Source of the DNA: Chloroflexota bacterium
GTDB lineage: Bacteria > Chloroflexota > Dehalococcoidia > JACPQD01
DNA length: 64,000 bases
Reading direction: 5' to 3'
Assembly: GCA_016190665.1 (NCBI GenBank)
Contig: JACPQD010000021.1
Coordinates: forward strand, 1-64,000
Of this stretch, positions 16,594-24,863 are shown in pieces. How positions within the stretch are numbered: position 1 is the stretch's first letter; each line of letters begins with the position of its first letter. A program made the position numbers and the translations under genes. The notes beneath the pieces are model-generated. The model was not told where the DNA came from, made no database searches, and was given only the letters and a program-made list of their open reading frames with translations.

Positions 16594-18036
16594 GTGGAAG
16601 TTAGAAACAGGAAATGGGACGAGGAAGTATTCCTCAGCGAATTGAAGAAGGTCCTGGACCTCTATCCTACGGGTCGCAGCGTCGACCTCAATGAGGCGCT
16701 GGAATTCCACAAGTCCATGCCGCCGGAGAAGAATGTTACCCACGCCTACAAGAAGGCGACCGAGCAGGGAAGGATTCTCGTGCAGCCGCGCGCGGGGACC
16801 GCGACGATTGACGAGATGGTCCGCTTTCTCACGGTACTTCAGAACGACGGTGGCGCGGATATCCTGCCTATGACGATAGATACCTATACGCGGCGGCTGC
16901 AGTTCAAAGAGGCCGAGGTGGGTCTTGAGGAGAGCCTGAGGAGCGGTCGCTCTCACCTTAATGGCTTCCCGGCCGCTATCCACGGCGTCGGCGGCTGCCG
17001 CCGCGTGGTCGATGCGGTGTCGCGGCCGGTCACCGTGCGCACAGCCACCGGCACGCCCCATTTTACCAATGCCATTGCCTTTGCCGGAGGAGTTACCGAA
17101 GCGGTGGGAGCCGGACTGGCCCTGGGGCCGCCGAACTCGCCTCAGCCCATCGCCAACTCGCTCTTCTATTTCCAGTTCGTCGAGCGACTCATCGGCTGGT
17201 TCGAGGAGCGCGGCGTCACTATTTGCATGGAGCAGGAGGGCGCCAATGCGACGGGCATCATGTGCCCGCCATCGCTCCAGGCAGCCTACGGCGCGATAGA
17301 CGTGCTGCTGGCGGCGGAGCAGGGAGTCAAGAGCCAGTTGGTGGCCTATTTCCAGAACAATTGCATCGTCCAGGACCTGGCGGGCATGAGGGTGCAGCGC
17401 CGTCTGGCGGAGAGGTCGCTGAAGAGGTTCGGGTATGACTACACCTTCCTGGGGCAGGCAGCCAATTCCTGGCGCGGCTGCTACCCCGAGGACGCCGCCA
17501 GGGCCTACGGGATAATTTCCATCTCTACAGCCATCGCCGCCTACGCTCACGTAACCAAGGTCAACCCTAAGTCCGTCGAGGAGGGTGTTGGCGCTCCCTC
17601 GCCAGAAGGTAACGCGGCGAGCTGTCGCTCCACGAGGCAAGTGCTGGACCAGATGCGGGGGCAGGAGTTCCCTGACTCACCGGAACTGCAACTCGAGGAG
17701 AGAATAATCGAGGCGGAGGCGACCTCCATCCTGGAGCGAGTGCTGGAGATCGGCGATGGAGACGTGGCGGTGGGTACTGTTAAGGCCTTCGAAAGCGGCG
17801 TCATCGAGCACCCCTACTGCTCTCACCGGGCCAACGCGGGCAAGGTGATGCTGGTGCGCGACAAGGCCGGTGGGGTGCGCTACCTGAGCCATGGCAACCT
17901 GCCGCTGCCCAGGGAGGCCATCGAGTACCATCAGGAAAAGATCCGCGAGAGGATGCAGGCGGATGGCCTGACAGAGTCCGAGATGGTGGTGGAAGATATC
18001 CGCAGCGTTCGAGCGCCGGTGAGAGGAAAAGTATGA
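16594..18036 (+). CDS. Glutamate-mutase-like epsilon subunit, copy 1
   Basis: Large subunit of a B12-dependent carbon-skeleton mutase, 480 aa, the usual size of glutamate mutase subunit E (GlmE). GTG 16594 is preceded by GGAG. Family blocks include QPRAGTATIDEM, GGADILPMTIDTYTRR, GRSHLNGFPAAIHGVGGCRR, GWFEERGV and VLLAAEQGVKSQLVAYFQNN. The segment that in true GlmE reads FEGGGISYNIPY (substrate Glu and Tyr residues, from memory) is TEAVGAGLALGPPN here, so the residues that hold the substrate amino group appear lost. The substrate is therefore probably not glutamate. Its stop overlaps the small-subunit start (ATGA), giving stoichiometric co-expression. Confidence 0.85.
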   Translation: MEVRNRKWDEEVFLSELKKVLDLYPTGRSVDLNEALEFHKSMPPEKNVTHAYKKATEQGRILVQPRAGTATIDEMVRFLTVLQNDGGADILPMTIDTYTRRLQFKEAEVGLEESLRSGRSHLNGFPAAIHGVGGCRRVVDAVSRPVTVRTATGTPHFTNAIAFAGGVTEAVGAGLALGPPNSPQPIANSLFYFQFVERLIGWFEERGVTICMEQEGANATGIMCPPSLQAAYGAIDVLLAAEQGVKSQLVAYFQNNCIVQDLAGMRVQRRLAERSLKRFGYDYTFLGQAANSWRGCYPEDAARAYGIISISTAIAAYAHVTKVNPKSVEEGVGAPSPEGNAASCRSTRQVLDQMRGQEFPDSPELQLEERIIEAEATSILERVLEIGDGDVAVGTVKAFESGVIEHPYCSHRANAGKVMLVRDKAGGVRYLSHGNLPLPREAIEYHQEKIRERMQADGLTESEMVVEDIRSVRAPVRGKV

Positions 18037-18467
18037 CAGAGCCGGAGAAGATGTATCACACGACAGTCGTGACCGGGGCGATGAATGACCTGCACGTCCT
18101 GGGTATCAAGGTGCTCGAATACTTCCTGGAGAAGGATGGCTTCAAGGTGGTCTTCGCCGGCGCATGGCTTACCCAGGAAGACTTCATCAAGGCGGCGATG
18201 GAGACGAACGCCAAGGCTATCCTGGTCTCCTCATCCTACGGCATGGGCGAGTTGGACTGCGCTGGCATGCGGGACAAGTGCCAAGAGGCGGGCATCGGCG
18301 ACATCATCCTCTACGCTGGCGGCAACCTTACGGTGACCCGCCAGCAGCAGCAGTGGGAGGACGTGGCCGCCCGATTCAGGGCCATGGGCTTCGACCGCGT
18401 CTATCCGCCCAGCGTGACGCCGGAGCAGGTGATCGAGGACTTGAAGACGGACCTGGGGCTGGCATAA
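18033..18467 (+). CDS. B12-binding small subunit of the mutase, copy 1
   Basis: B12-binding protein of 144 aa, homologous to glutamate mutase sigma subunit (GlmS). It carries the base-off/His-on motif DxHxxG as NDLHVLGIKV (His about residue 20), then VSSSYGMGE and YAGGNLTV, which form the nucleotide-tail pocket. ATGA overlap with the large subunit shows translational coupling. It is closely similar to the copy at 43618, indicating duplication of the mutase pair within about 25 kb. A short hairpin (CTCTCTCGC/GCGGGAGAG) follows the stop but lacks a U-tract. Confidence 0.92.
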   Translation: MTEPEKMYHTTVVTGAMNDLHVLGIKVLEYFLEKDGFKVVFAGAWLTQEDFIKAAMETNAKAILVSSSYGMGELDCAGMRDKCQEAGIGDIILYAGGNLTVTRQQQQWEDVAARFRAMGFDRVYPPSVTPEQVIEDLKTDLGLA

Positions 18468-18626
18468 CTCTCTCGCCCGAAGCGCATCCTGCGGGAGAGT
18501 AAGGAAAACCGTTGACTTTACCCTCCCCCGTGAGTAACCACGCAGTCCTCTAGGCCCGATCATTCTCGTCTCGATCGATATGATACTCTGTGATATGATT
18601 TGGTTGTGAACAGATGGGCAGTGATT

Positions 18627-19007
18627 ATGGATGGGGTGCCTACTATGACCACGAACTTGGATACCGACCTGATCACCATCGCCGAGGCCGCCAGGCGGCT
18701 TAGGGTCAGCGCGCTGACCATCAAACGCTGGATCGCCCAGGGGCGTCTTCTCGCTTACCGGGTAGGGCCAAGGCAGATCCGGATCAGGAGCGAGGATCTC
18801 CCCATGATCGTAAGTCTAGTAACCCCAAGCCCAAGGATTCTGGCCGCGGATAAGGAACAGCGCGATATTTGGGCGGGCTACGACCCGGAGAAGGTCAAGG
18901 ATGCCCTCCGCAAGAGCGCTGGGGCGCTAGCTGGAGTAGACCGCCATGCCCTGTTTCAGGATATCCACGCCGCTCGGCGGCAGGCAAGCAGAGGCCGCCC
19001 GGCGTAG
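18627..19007 (+). CDS. Helix-turn-helix antitoxin-like protein
   Basis: Protein of about 126 aa. The N-terminal half is an excisionase/MerR-like helix-turn-helix (TIAEAARRLRVSALTIKRWIAQGRLLAYRVG). The C-terminal half (YDPEKVKDALRKSAGALAG...) looks like the toxin-neutralising tail of antitoxins paired with PIN-domain toxins. Start could be ATG 18627 or 18645; neither has a strong ribosome site. It is followed 3 bp later by a PIN-domain toxin gene that is broken. Direct repeats GATATGAT...GATATGAT just upstream (18576-18598) overlap the promoter region and could be an autoregulatory operator. Confidence 0.7.
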   Translation: MDGVPTMTTNLDTDLITIAEAARRLRVSALTIKRWIAQGRLLAYRVGPRQIRIRSEDLPMIVSLVTPSPRILAADKEQRDIWAGYDPEKVKDALRKSAGALAGVDRHALFQDIHAARRQASRGRPA

Positions 19008-19010
19008 GCT

Positions 19011-19306
19011 ATGCGCTACCTCGTCGACACGGACTGGGTGATAGATCATCTCGATAACGCGGCGGAGGCCAGCGAGTTATTAGAGAGCTTGGCAGACGAG
19101 GGCTTCGCCATCAGCGTCATCACCTACATGGAAGCCTACGAAGGGCTCTTGCGATCTCATTCTCCCGCGCTACTCCCCTCCTTCAACGCTTTCGCGGAAG
19201 CGACGCCAGTGATCCCATTGTCGGCGCCCGTAGCACGCCGGTGCGCACCCGAAACCTCGACGATTACAATGATATCCCCGGTCTTCGCCTCCAGCACGTC
19301 ACCTAG
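19011..19306 (+). pseudogene. Broken VapC-type PIN-domain toxin
   Basis: The N-terminal part is a standard PIN toxin: RYLVDTDWVIDHLDN with the first catalytic Asp, then ISVITYMEAYEGLL with the conserved Glu. After PLSAPVARRCA the reading frame changes. The next frame encodes TRNLDDYNDIPGLRLQHVT followed by TAG at 19304, which is the normal C-terminus of such toxins. The central stretch holding the remaining acidic residues (usually a DxLIAATA block) is missing, so a deletion with frameshift has inactivated the nuclease. The ORF track continues in the wrong frame to 19340. The neighbouring antitoxin appears intact. Confidence 0.8.
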
Positions 19307-20652
19307 TTTTTCGGCACCTTCGCGTCGTCTCCCAGGATGACGGTGACGTCGGCCTGGCGAGCGGGGTCGTTCTTTGCTTTCACCTGGGAGGCAGGCACGC
19401 CGAGCATCTCAGCGAGGTAATTGGCCGTGTAGCGCTTGGCGGAGTAGTCGTAGATAATGGTCTCTTTGTAGCTCAGTGCGTCAGCATTGCCTGTGGTGAC
19501 CTGGGTCAGCCCCCGGCCCTGGAGATGTGAGGCGACCCTTCCCGCCAGTCCCGTCTTCGAGGTTCCGTTCAGGACGAGGATACTGGCATCCTCCTTCCTC
19601 AGCTTCGGATCGAAGAACATCTCGTTGATCAGCTCTTTGACCTTCTGGCGGTCGGGCACGACTACGTCGGCGCCGGCAGTAGTCAGCGTCGCGGTGAGAT
19701 ACTTCATGTCCAGAGAGCGGCTCATGATGCTCTCTGGATCGATTTCCCGGGCTATTGTGGCCAGGGTCAGGATCTCTGAAACGGACAGGTCCGTCTTGAC
19801 CGTGCCGCCGAGGTCGCCGATCAATGCGGGGAGCTTGGGGATAATACCCAGCTGCATAGCCCGATCCCTGATGGCCATGAGGAGCTCCTGCTGGTGTTTC
19901 ATCCTCCCGAAGTCGGCCCACTGGAAACGCGAACGCGCGTACCACAGGGCCTTCTCACCGTCCAGATGCTGCACTCCAGCCGGAATGTAGATGCTCATCG
20001 TCCCGAAATCACGCGTGGGATAATGCGGGTCGATCAACGGCTCTTTCATATCTATCGTGACACCGCCCAGGGTGTCGATTATGTTTTCGAACCCTTCAAA
20101 CTCGATGCTGGCGTAGTAGTGGGTCTTGACCCCCAGATTGCGTCGAATCGTCTCCATAGCCAAAGCCGGACCGCCGCCGGGATATTTATAGAAGTCGCCG
20201 TAGAAGTAGGCTGTGTTCACCCGGTCCTGGATGATTGATCCCTCCTTGTAGGGGATGTCCACCCAGAGATCGCGCGGGACGCCCAGGAGGCCGGCGCTCT
20301 TGCTGCCGGGGTCGATGGTGGCGATCAGTATGGTGTCGGTCCGGGTTGGGGCGTTGACTTCGTTGGGCCGACGGTCCACACCGAGGAGAAGGATGTTCAC
20401 TCTCTCCTCGTTCCGCCAGTCGGGGACATTCTCCCTCTTAGGGAGCACGCTCACCGGCAGCTCGGGACTGAGCCTCTGGACTACTTCAACAATCTCGATG
20501 ATCTCAATCGGCCACTCCGGCTGATACATCAGGCTGAAGGCGACACCGCCCCCACCAGCCAGCGCCGAAACCAGCAGGAGCAAGAGGACGACCAGCTTAA
20601 GCCTGTTCCTCCACCCCTTTTTCCGCTTGGTGCTGCCTGCGATAACCGTCAT
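19303..20652 (-). CDS. LytR-CpsA-Psr (LCP) family protein with LytR_C domain
   Basis: LCP-family protein of 449 aa. A short cytoplasmic N-terminus is followed by one membrane anchor (LKLVVLLLLLVSALAGGGG, about residues 18-40). The LCP domain (about 85-270) has the expected Arg and Asp residues: NILLLGVDRRP, RTDTILIATID, GLLGVPRDLWV and ALWYARSRFQ. The C-terminal LytR_C domain spans about 350-445 (ILVLNGTSKTGLAGRVASHL). LCP enzymes attach glycopolymers from undecaprenyl carriers to cell-envelope acceptors. The gene converges on the broken VapC locus with a 4-bp overlap, and no polymer-synthesis genes are nearby. Confidence 0.92.
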   Translation of the reverse strand: MTVIAGSTKRKKGWRNRLKLVVLLLLLVSALAGGGGVAFSLMYQPEWPIEIIEIVEVVQRLSPELPVSVLPKRENVPDWRNEERVNILLLGVDRRPNEVNAPTRTDTILIATIDPGSKSAGLLGVPRDLWVDIPYKEGSIIQDRVNTAYFYGDFYKYPGGGPALAMETIRRNLGVKTHYYASIEFEGFENIIDTLGGVTIDMKEPLIDPHYPTRDFGTMSIYIPAGVQHLDGEKALWYARSRFQWADFGRMKHQQELLMAIRDRAMQLGIIPKLPALIGDLGGTVKTDLSVSEILTLATIAREIDPESIMSRSLDMKYLTATLTTAGADVVVPDRQKVKELINEMFFDPKLRKEDASILVLNGTSKTGLAGRVASHLQGRGLTQVTTGNADALSYKETIIYDYSAKRYTANYLAEMLGVPASQVKAKNDPARQADVTVILGDDAKVPKN

Positions 20653-20756
20653 GCTCAGTTTTCTAGCGGCCTTGCCCTCAGCGCAGGTCGAACTGTGAGG
20701 GGAAAATCATCAGTGCTGAACCCTTCGACCGGAGCACGAGTGGGCGCTGACTCTGG

Positions 20757-21614
20757 CTAAGAAATACCCACAAACGGAGCATTCGCCTCGTCGATGGCCG
20801 CTTTCATTCCCCTCCTGTTTCTGACTTGAACAAAGTCGAAGTCGCCACGAGCGGGCTTTCGTAAGAGACTTTCAAGGTGCAACCTGCCCCAGTGGCGCCA
20901 CGCAGCGCCCAATCCCATTATATCGGAGGCCACCTGATTGCCCTCCAATCGCGCTACCTGTCCGTCCAGAGAGATGGCCACCATCTCTCTCGCCACCGCG
21001 TTGACTTCGTCATCCAGCCTCTCGACGGGCACGGCCCTCATGATCAGCCCCATGCTCTCCGCTTCTTTGCCGGTAATCAGCTCGCCGGTGAAGAGCATCT
21101 CAGTGGCGCGCTTCAGGCCGAGCAGGTGGCTCCACAGCGGCATGGGCGTGACCTGCCCCAGCCGCACTGCTGGCTCGCCGAACATGGCATCTTCAGTAGC
21201 GATGGCCACTTGACAGGACAAGGCTATCCAGCAGCCAGCATCCAGACAGTAGCCGTGAATCCGAGCGATGGTGTTCTTGGGGAGGCTGGCGATGCGCTGC
21301 CACCGCGCCTGATAGCGCTTCTGCCAGATGGCCTGCCGGGTCGCGGAGGCGCCTCTGGGCGGTTCGATATCAGAAGTCCCGACGCCGCTGGCATCCCGAC
21401 CTACGGAGAAGGCCCTTCCCGCCCCCTGGAAGATGACCACCTTGATATTGTCATCCTTCTCTACCCGGTCCAGAGCTGCATCCAGTTCCTCCAGCATGGC
21501 GTCGTTCATGGCGTTGAGTTTGTCGGGCCGATTTAAGAGTATGGTCGCGATCTGGTCTTGTCTGTCGAGGACTACAAAGTGCAATTTGAGGGCCTCCGAA
21601 ACAATCTGGGTCAC
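20757..21614 (-). CDS. Crotonase-family enoyl-CoA hydratase/isomerase
   Basis: Crotonase-fold protein, 285 aa. It shows NRPDKLNAMNDAMLEELDAA, the first oxyanion-hole block GAGRAFSVGRDASG, and the second block IHGYCLDAGCWIALSCQ. The usual GGG of the second oxyanion block is replaced by DAGC, and the segment after it reads MFGEPAVRLGQVTP. Both differ from housekeeping enoyl-CoA hydratase but match the next gene, so both likely act on the same uncommon acyl-CoA. It is the third gene of a minus-strand operon, its start overlapping the previous stop (ATGA). Substrate unknown. Confidence 0.85.
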   Translation of the reverse strand: MTQIVSEALKLHFVVLDRQDQIATILLNRPDKLNAMNDAMLEELDAALDRVEKDDNIKVVIFQGAGRAFSVGRDASGVGTSDIEPPRGASATRQAIWQKRYQARWQRIASLPKNTIARIHGYCLDAGCWIALSCQVAIATEDAMFGEPAVRLGQVTPMPLWSHLLGLKRATEMLFTGELITGKEAESMGLIMRAVPVERLDDEVNAVAREMVAISLDGQVARLEGNQVASDIMGLGAAWRHWGRLHLESLLRKPARGDFDFVQVRNRRGMKAAIDEANAPFVGIS

Positions 21615-22465
21615 CTCTTGTTGAAATACGGCAGGCTCTTGAAAGGCGCGTTGGCCTCTTTGATGGCCGCCTTCAGTCCCTTCTCGTCGCGCACGTCGAG
21701 AAAGCTAAACTCATCCACCACAGGTTGTATGGCTCCAAACAGGTGTAGCTCGGAGCAGTACCTCCAGGCTGCGCCCAGGCCTTTCATGTCCATCCCCTGG
21801 TGCAGGCCCTCTTTCATCGTGACGACCAGACCGGGAGGAAGGGTGGCCATGGCCCTGGCCAGCTTCCTGGTGGCGGCCGCAAGTCTGCCGCGGGCCACGG
21901 CGCGGGTGACGAGGCCCAGCCTTTCGGCTTGCTTTCCATCTACCGTCCGTCCCGTGTAAAGGAACTCCTTGGCCTTCTTGACTCCCAGGATCAAGCTCCA
22001 GAGTGGCATGGGGGTGACATGCCCAATCCTGACCGCTGGATCGCCCAACTGGGCCGTCTCGGCAGCGATGGTGAAATCGCAGACCATGGCGAGATAGAGC
22101 CCCCAATCGAGACAGTGACCCTGGACCTGAGCGATGGTCACCTTGGGCAGTTCGAAAAGGCGCTGCCATCGGGCCTGGTGGCGCCGCTCCGCGTCCAGGA
22201 ACTGAGTATAGTAGGGTCGCTTCCGCCAATCGGGGGGTAGGGTCTCCGACGTTCCATCGGCGCTCATGTCCCTGCCCACGGAGAAAGAACGGCCGGCGCC
22301 CTTGAAGACCAGAACCCTGATGGCGTCATCCTTCTCGGCGTCATAGACAGCGGCGTCAAACTCGTGGAGCAGGGCATCGTTCATAGCGTTAAGCTTCTCC
22401 GGACGGTCGAAGCAGATGCTGGCAATCGGGCCAACCTTCTCAAGAAGGATCTTCTCATATGACAT
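21611..22465 (-). CDS. Crotonase-family enoyl-CoA hydratase/isomerase
   Basis: Crotonase-fold protein, 284 aa, close paralogue of the downstream gene. Blocks: FDRPEKLNAMNDALLHEFDAA, GAGRSFSVGRDMSAD, VQGHCLDWGLYLAMVCDFTI and QLGDPAVRIGHVTPMPLW. The second oxyanion block has WG in place of the common GG. It is the middle gene of the operon and overlaps its neighbour by 4 bp. The shared HVTPMPLWS / QVTPMPLWS motif ties the two together, perhaps as heteromeric or sequential enzymes (inference). Confidence 0.85.
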   Translation of the reverse strand: MSYEKILLEKVGPIASICFDRPEKLNAMNDALLHEFDAAVYDAEKDDAIRVLVFKGAGRSFSVGRDMSADGTSETLPPDWRKRPYYTQFLDAERRHQARWQRLFELPKVTIAQVQGHCLDWGLYLAMVCDFTIAAETAQLGDPAVRIGHVTPMPLWSLILGVKKAKEFLYTGRTVDGKQAERLGLVTRAVARGRLAAATRKLARAMATLPPGLVVTMKEGLHQGMDMKGLGAAWRYCSELHLFGAIQPVVDEFSFLDVRDEKGLKAAIKEANAPFKSLPYFNKR

Positions 22466-22479
22466 GCCGTTCCCCGTTT

Positions 22480-23322
22480 CTAGCCGGCTGCTCGAGCGAG
22501 TTCCGCCGACCGGCGGGCCTCGATGGTCGCCTTAACGCCGAAATCTCGACGGCTCTTGAAGAAGCTGTATTCGCCGGGCCGCATACGCTGCAGTGTCCCC
22601 ATGGCGTGCATCAGGTTGGATACACGCCTCGCCGCGCTCAGCGACGCCAGGTCCAGCAGCCCATTCACCGAGTTCTTGTTGAGCTCCAGGGCGTCCGCCG
22701 GCATGCGACTGATAGCCTGGGCCAGGTCCTCCACCGCTTCCTCCAGCCTGTCTATGGGCACGGCGCGGTTAATCATTCCCAGATTCTCAGCATCCTTCCC
22801 CGAAAGGTGGAAAGCTACGTTCCGCCTCCCCAGGCCCGTCGGCCAGGCTGCCAGAGGGATATAGCAGGCTATGTTCACCACCGGGGCGCCCTGCCCCTCG
22901 AAGTGAGTGTCCTCCGCGGCGATGGTGATGTCGCACATGAGCTGAAGGTTGTAGGCGCCGTGGATGCAGTACCCGTGCACCTGGGCAATGAGCGGCTTGG
23001 GATAGTTGAAGACGTAGTCGTAGAAAGCGGAGAGGTGGCGCTCCTCCCTCCGCATGAGCACACGCACAGAAGGCCGCCGCTTCGCACCGGGGGCCAATCC
23101 GATATCCAGGCCCACCTCGCCGATATCGTGGCCGGCGCTGAAACAAAGCCCGGCGCCTTTTATGATGATCACCCTGACCTGCTCATCCGAGATCGCGGTC
23201 CTCAAGGCGTCCATGATCTCGTCCATGCAGCGCCAGCTCAGGAGGTTACGCTTCTCCGGCCGGTTCAGTATCAGCCGGCCTATGCGCCCGTCCTTCTCGT
23301 AGATGATATCTTGATAGGCCAT
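22480..23322 (-). CDS. Crotonase-family enoyl-CoA hydratase/isomerase, first gene of operon
   Basis: Crotonase-fold protein, about 280 aa. ATG 23322 (MAYQDIIYEKDG) follows GGAGAACGAGGC and is preferred to the longer ORF. Oxyanion blocks are KGAGLCFSAGHDIGEVG and VHGYCIHGAYNLQLMCD; the segment FEGQGAPVVNIACYIPLAAW departs from the classical active-site glutamates. It is more distant from the other two crotonases, so the operon may encode successive steps. Upstream lie a long leader hairpin and a sigma-70 promoter, in a divergent arrangement with the UGSC-partner gene. Confidence 0.85.
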   Translation of the reverse strand: MAYQDIIYEKDGRIGRLILNRPEKRNLLSWRCMDEIMDALRTAISDEQVRVIIIKGAGLCFSAGHDIGEVGLDIGLAPGAKRRPSVRVLMRREERHLSAFYDYVFNYPKPLIAQVHGYCIHGAYNLQLMCDITIAAEDTHFEGQGAPVVNIACYIPLAAWPTGLGRRNVAFHLSGKDAENLGMINRAVPIDRLEEAVEDLAQAISRMPADALELNKNSVNGLLDLASLSAARRVSNLMHAMGTLQRMRPGEYSFFKSRRDFGVKATIEARRSAELARAAG

Positions 23323-23356
23323 GCCTCGTTCTCCTGAAGAGGCCCACGCAATAAGA

Positions 23357-23391
23357 CGCCGACCCTTCTGTCCCCCAGAAGAAGGTCGGCG
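23357..23391 (-). promoter_or_regulatory. Leader hairpin of the crotonase operon
   Basis: Minus strand CGCCGACC-TT-CTTCTG, 5-nt loop, CAGAAGGGTCGGCG, then TCTTATTG. This 14-bp stem with a small bulge lies between promoter 23452-23480 and the first crotonase, and looks like an attenuator. It shares the CCGACC/GGTCGG core with hairpins ahead of both mutase loci. Confidence 0.55.
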
Positions 23392-23451
23392 CAAGGGTCG
23401 AGTCTATGATTGGCTGCCAGTATTCAAGTGTCCTCCCGCGCATGTCAATGC

Positions 23452-23480
23452 ATACTACACTTTTGCTTCCGGACTGTCAA
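23452..23480 (-). promoter_or_regulatory. Sigma-70 promoter of the crotonase operon
   Basis: Minus strand TTGACA, 17-bp spacer, TAGTAT. Start predicted near 23445, giving a leader of about 120 nt. Confidence 0.75.
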
Positions 23481-23515
23481 GGCCAACGATGGTGAGGTTG
23501 CCAACTCCGCTTGAC

Positions 23516-23545
23516 TTGACATCGTCGCGTGCCAAATGCTACCAT
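23516..23545 (+). promoter_or_regulatory. Sigma-70 promoter of the partner 2 / UGSC 2 genes
   Basis: TTGACA, 18-bp spacer, TACCAT, about 70 bp upstream of the ATG at 23615. It is divergent from the crotonase promoter, so the selenoprotein pair and crotonase operon may be co-regulated. Confidence 0.55.
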
Positions 23546-23614
23546 ACCGCCCGCATATGACGTGAGTTGTCGGGAACCGTTTGGTTCATGATGCTGAAAT
23601 CAGAGGGGAGTTGT

Positions 23615-24670
23615 ATGGAGCTCAAGTCTGAACGAATCGATATTGCCGACTACTTCGAGTGGCTGGAACTGGCCTTCCAGCGGCGCTGGACGGACGGCCT
23701 TCCCGTGGCGCCGCCGACGGCAGCCAAGGTCGAGGAGATGGTGGCCTACGCGAAACGAGACCCGAGCGACGTTATTGGCAAGATCCCGCCGAAGTACGGG
23801 ATAGCGACCATAGAGAAGCTGGCCATCAATGCGGTGATGGGAGGCTGCCTGAAGGAGTACTTCCCGGTGGTGATCGCCGCCGTGGAGGCCATGCTGGAGC
23901 CGGAGTTCAACCTTAATGGCATTCAGACGACTACCCACTGTAACGAGCCGCTGACCATCGTCAACGGCCCCATTGTCGCGGAGATTGGGATGAAGACGCG
24001 AGAAGCGGTCTTCGGCGGCGGCGGAGCGCGGGCCAACGGGGCCATTGGTCGAGCCGTCCGGCTGGTCCTCTGGAACCTGGGCGGGTGCTACCCGGGAGAG
24101 CCGGACAAGACGACCTTTTCGCACCCGGGGAGGTGGACCTACTGCATCGCTGAAGACGAGGAGGGCAGCCCCTGGGAACCGCTGCATGTCGAGCGAGGCT
24201 TGCCGCCGGGCAGCAGTGCGGTGACGGTTTTCTCGTGCGAGGCGCCCCACAGCATCTTCTGCGCAGGTACGCCCCGTCAGCTCCTGGCCCGCGTCTGCTA
24301 CGCCATGGCTACTACGGCCAGCAACAATTTCCATTTTCAAGGCCAGATGCTCCTGGCCATCAACTCGGAGCACGCCGCCACGTTCAAAGCGGAAGGTTGG
24401 TCCAAGGCTGACATCAAAGCCTACGTGTGGGAGCATGCCCGCGTCCCGCTGGGCAGGATAAAGGAGGGGCTCTTTGTCAGGGAGTACGCGGCTCGTTCCT
24501 ATCCGAAGTGGATCGATGTGGATGGTGTGGAGGACATGGTCCCCATCGGCGTTAGGCCGGATGAGATACACATCGTCGTCGCCGGCGGCCCCGGCAAGTT
24601 CTGCATGTGTTGCCCCAGTTGGGGGCACGACGGTGGCAACGCGGTGACAAAGCCGATACGCCTGCCCTAG
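23615..24670 (+). CDS. UGSC-partner protein, copy 2 (uncharacterised family)
   Basis: Uncharacterised protein of 351 aa. ATG 23615 follows GGGGAG with good spacing and is preferred over the upstream ORF start. It shares with copy 1 (14203) and with the fusion (61095) the blocks RRWTDGLPVAPPT, IATIEKLAINAVMGGC, NLNGIQTTTH, LTIVNGP, RANGAIGRAVRLVLWNLGG and EPLHVERGL. The C-terminus has a CMCCPSWG cysteine cluster that the other copies lack (copy 1 has ACMPTFG), a possible metal or redox site. It is followed 193 bp later by the second UGSC selenoprotein gene. Cytoplasmic by prediction; reaction unknown. Confidence 0.82.
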   Translation: MELKSERIDIADYFEWLELAFQRRWTDGLPVAPPTAAKVEEMVAYAKRDPSDVIGKIPPKYGIATIEKLAINAVMGGCLKEYFPVVIAAVEAMLEPEFNLNGIQTTTHCNEPLTIVNGPIVAEIGMKTREAVFGGGGARANGAIGRAVRLVLWNLGGCYPGEPDKTTFSHPGRWTYCIAEDEEGSPWEPLHVERGLPPGSSAVTVFSCEAPHSIFCAGTPRQLLARVCYAMATTASNNFHFQGQMLLAINSEHAATFKAEGWSKADIKAYVWEHARVPLGRIKEGLFVREYAARSYPKWIDVDGVEDMVPIGVRPDEIHIVVAGGPGKFCMCCPSWGHDGGNAVTKPIRLP

Positions 24671-24863
24671 CCGAAGGGGAACCACGGACCCCGATGGCAT
24701 CGGGGCGGATAAACACGAGCGAACATGGATAGACAGGATGGACAAATCAGCGATCAGCGATCAGCAATCCTTGATTTTCGATTTTTGATTGGGGATCATC
24801 GATTGAGCAGCGGTCCTGAATCAGCAATCAGCAATCGCCAATCAGCAATGCAGAGGGGGCGCT
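24671..24863. repeat. Degenerate short-repeat spacer between partner 2 and UGSC 2
   Basis: Noncoding. It contains fragments of the ACCACGGA...AACACG family followed by many variants of ATCAGCGATCAGCAATC (about 24745-24850). The same AGCAATC-type units occur in the 11.0-11.35 kb gap. Ends at the ribosome site of the selenoprotein gene (AGAGGGGG). Confidence 0.65.

Noticed and set aside
24745-24850. CRISPR array
   Set aside because: The ATCAGCAATC units are short, degenerate and lack regular repeats with unique spacers; no cas genes are present.
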